From Streptomyces albidoflavus (lineage in GTDB: Bacteria > Actinomycetota > Actinomycetes > Streptomycetales > Streptomycetaceae): a stretch of DNA of 64,000 nucleotides. A program made the position numbers and the translations under genes. This document shows, piece after piece, positions 60,028 through 64,000 of the stretch. The stretch lies in contig NZ_JOII01000015.1 of NCBI RefSeq assembly GCF_000719955.1, positions 62,001 to 126,000 on the forward strand, written 5' to 3'. The notes beneath the pieces were generated by a model. It was given only the letters and a program-made list of their open reading frames with translations. It searched no databases and was not told where the DNA came from. Position 1 is the stretch's first letter. Each line of letters starts with the position of its first letter.

Positions 60028-61461
60028 ATGAGGCGAGCCGTAGTCCGCCAGTCCATACGCCGGGGCGCTCTCATCGCGTCCGGGCCTCTTCTCGTGCTGG
60101 GCGCCGCCGGAGCGACGGCCGCGCCCGCCGCCGCCGACCAGGGCAGGCCCGCCGCCGCGGCACCCGTGCGGACGGTTCCGCAGGCCCCTACCGCCGCGAC
60201 CGTCTCCGAGGTCGCCAAGGCGTGGCGCGACGGCCCCGTCTTCGTGGACCCGGACGTCTCGGACCAGCTCTCCGACGCCCAGGCGCGCGACCTCTCCCAG
60301 GAGATCCAGGACAGCGACAAGGCGATCTTCGTCGCGGTTCTCCCGGCGACCTTCACGGACGACGTCGACCGGACCATGAACGACCTGCGCGGCGACACCG
60401 GCATCACCGGGCTGTACGTCCTGCGCATCGGCGACGACCTGCACGTCCGCGCCGACGGGTCGGTCCTCTCCCAGCAGGCCACGCAGAACCTCGAATCCCG
60501 CTTCCAGGGCACCACCCCGGCCGACCAGCAGCTCACCGGCCTCGTCGAGAACGCCACCCAGAACATGGGCGGCCGCGCTCCCAACTCCTGGTCCTCCCAG
60601 GACAGCGTCTCCGGCTCGACCTGGCTCGGCCTCGGCATCGCCGCCGTGGTCGTGGGCGGTGCCGCCTACACGCTGACCCGGCGGCGCAAGATCCGGCGCG
60701 AGCAGGCCCAGCGGGAGGCGCTGGCCAAGCTGCGGGTCGTGGTGGACGAGGACATCACCGCCTTCGGCGAGGAGCTGGAGCGGCTCGACTTCCGGCCCCT
60801 GGAACCGGGCGCCACCGACGAGATGCGCGGCGACTACGAGCGCGGCCTCGACGCCTACGAGAACGCCAAGTCCCTCATGGACCACGCGCGGAAGCCCGAG
60901 GACGTGCGCGAGGTGACCAAGGCGCTGGAGGACGGCCGGTTCGCGCTCGCCGTGCTCGACGCCCGCCGCAGCGGCCGTGAGCTGCCGGTGCGCCGCCCGC
61001 CGTGCTTCTTCGACCCGCGCCACGGCCTCTCGGTCGCCGACGTCACCTGGGCCCCGCCCGGCGGCGCGCCCCGCGAGGTGCCCGTCTGCGCCGCCGACCA
61101 GGCCCGGCTGGAGCGGGGCGAGGCCCCCGACATCCGCACCGTCGAGTCCGACGAGGGCGGCCGGCGCCCGTACTGGGAGGCCGGCCCGGCGTACGGCCCC
61201 TGGGCGGGCGGCTACTTCGGCGGCGGCATCCTCCCCGGCATCCTCGTCGGCACCATGCTCGGCCACATGATGATGAGCCCCGCCTACGCCGCCGACTACG
61301 GCTCGGCCGAAGGCTTCGGCGACGGCGGCGCGGGCGGCGGCTACGAGGGCGGCGACGTCTCCGGCTCCGACTTCGACCCCGGTGACTTCGGCGGTGGGGG
61401 CGGCTTCGGCGACGGCGGCGGATTCGGGGGCGGAGGCGGCGACTTCGGCGGAGGCTTCTGA
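60028..61461 (+). CDS. secreted/membrane protein with Gly-rich tail
   Basis: A 477-aa protein I do not recognise by name. An N-terminal signal (RRGALIASGPLLVLGAAG) and processing region are followed by about 150 extracytoplasmic residues (DSDKAIFVAVLPATF, GITGLYVLRIGDDLHVRADG). One membrane segment, WLGLGIAAVVVGGAAYTL, comes next. The cytoplasmic part holds a helical region (residues 225-315), a Cys-containing segment (RPPCFFDPRHGL) and a Gly/Asp-rich tail after a second hydrophobic stretch. ATG 60028 follows TAGCGT and GGAGG. A TPM-like relation is conceivable but unproven. Confidence 0.75.
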   Translation: MRRAVVRQSIRRGALIASGPLLVLGAAGATAAPAAADQGRPAAAAPVRTVPQAPTAATVSEVAKAWRDGPVFVDPDVSDQLSDAQARDLSQEIQDSDKAIFVAVLPATFTDDVDRTMNDLRGDTGITGLYVLRIGDDLHVRADGSVLSQQATQNLESRFQGTTPADQQLTGLVENATQNMGGRAPNSWSSQDSVSGSTWLGLGIAAVVVGGAAYTLTRRRKIRREQAQREALAKLRVVVDEDITAFGEELERLDFRPLEPGATDEMRGDYERGLDAYENAKSLMDHARKPEDVREVTKALEDGRFALAVLDARRSGRELPVRRPPCFFDPRHGLSVADVTWAPPGGAPREVPVCAADQARLERGEAPDIRTVESDEGGRRPYWEAGPAYGPWAGGYFGGGILPGILVGTMLGHMMMSPAYAADYGSAEGFGDGGAGGGYEGGDVSGSDFDPGDFGGGGGFGDGGGFGGGGGDFGGGF

Positions 61462-61495
61462 CCCCGCCCGAGCCGCCCGCCCCGGCCCGCTCCCG

Positions 61496-63822
<2,327 letters not shown>

Positions 63823-63860
63823 ACCCGCCCGCCCGACCCGTCAGCCGGACGGCGGTGTTG

Positions 63861-64000
63861 TCATACGAGTGGACCGGCGGTCGCGTGTACGAACGCCGCC
63901 CAGGCGGCGGGGGTCACGTCGAGAGTGGGTCCCGCCGGGACCTTGGAGTCGCGGACGTGGATGGCGGTGGGGTGGGCGGCGACCTCTACGCAGGCATACG
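63861..64000 (-). CDS. DUF397 protein, C-terminal part
   Basis: The minus strand from the right edge reads ACVEVAAHPTAIHVRDSK, VPAGPTLDVTPAAWAAFVHA and TAGPLV before a TGA. This is the typical end of DUF397 proteins, small Streptomyces partners of XRE-type regulators that often sit beside them. The start and any partner gene are outside the window. Confidence 0.88.
   Translation of the reverse strand, partial: YACVEVAAHPTAIHVRDSKVPAGPTLDVTPAAWAAFVHATAGPLV

Noticed and set aside
58126..61266. A 1046-codon open frame on the minus strand across cimA
   Set aside because: It is a shadow of the high-GC third-position bias; composition is Gly/Val/Asp-rich without any domain, and the opposite strand encodes CimA and a membrane protein.

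Overview
The window is actinobacterial chromosome, almost certainly Streptomyces. GC is very high with G/C at nearly every third codon position. GTG starts and ATGA/GTGA gene overlaps are common. The gene content is Streptomyces-like: GGDEF-EAL proteins, a LAL regulator, DUF397, DUF6191 and geosmin synthase. Gene order from the cysteine desulfurase to the citramalate synthase matches, as far as I can recall, the SCO5486-SCO5529 region of S. coelicolor. The geosmin synthase end does not. No tRNA, rRNA, CRISPR array or prophage was seen.

Layout. 0-9.2 kb: tRNA thiolation (cysteine desulfurase, mnmA), a cell-wall amidase, a hydrolase, DUF427, LOG-type and SDR enzymes, a MetE-like protein and DNA ligase A. 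9.4-11.6 kb: the c-di-GMP enzyme RmdB, followed by a 15-bp tandem repeat. 11.9-15.5 kb: gatC-gatA-small membrane protein-gatB, closed by a strong terminator. 15.7-19.0 kb: an MMPL transporter and hypothetical proteins. 19.3-22.7 kb: a short ORF followed by a very large LuxR/LAL regulator. 22.7-24.8 kb: a decayed island with a broken IS5-type transposase, an orphan immunity-like gene and C-rich low-complexity DNA. 24.8-28.4 kb: DUF6191, a GSDH-type lipoprotein, an aldo/keto reductase and a hydroxyacid dehydrogenase. 28.7-31.9 kb: a second GGDEF-EAL protein whose EAL half looks dead. 31.9-37.7 kb: ilvBN-ilvC-serA behind a leader-peptide attenuator. 37.8-41.1 kb: a PrmC-like methyltransferase, a sterol-desaturase-like protein, TetR and GNAT. 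41.3-45.3 kb: a PucR regulator divergent from proline catabolism genes. 45.5-49.0 kb: a phosphatase facing an E. coli YnbAB-like phospholipid operon. 49.6-52.3 kb: a 44-residue protein, leuB and ilvE. 52.7-57.9 kb: a divergent urease (fused gamma-beta, plus alpha) without accessory genes, an agmatine-deiminase-type enzyme and an MHS-type transporter. 57.9-59.9 kb: cimA behind a second attenuator, this one with two Ile codons. 60.0-61.5 kb: a signal-peptide/Gly-rich membrane protein. 61.5-63.8 kb: geosmin synthase. The window ends inside a DUF397 gene.

How the genes work together. The backbone is branched-chain amino acid synthesis: ilvB, ilvN, ilvC, leuB, ilvE and cimA, with serA for serine. 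Both entry enzymes, acetohydroxyacid synthase and citramalate synthase, sit behind attenuators of the same design: a leader peptide rich in rare Ile/Leu/Val codons, a hairpin whose 5' arm overlaps the end of that peptide, and a terminator directly abutting the hairpin. A second theme is c-di-GMP: two GGDEF-EAL proteins, plus a possible BldD-type site before geosmin synthase.

Best candidates for undescribed biology: (1) the urease-like/deiminase-like/transporter operon, with an altered catalytic flap and no Ni-insertion genes; (2) the YnbAB-like lipid operon with a 23-bp palindromic operator and a PlsC-membrane-domain fusion; (3) the paired attenuators; (4) a dispersed GC-rich repeat, one copy of which is translated inside cimA; (5) the orphan immunity-like gene beside the transposase remnant. 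All functional statements come from reading motifs and from recalled family knowledge; no database search was run.
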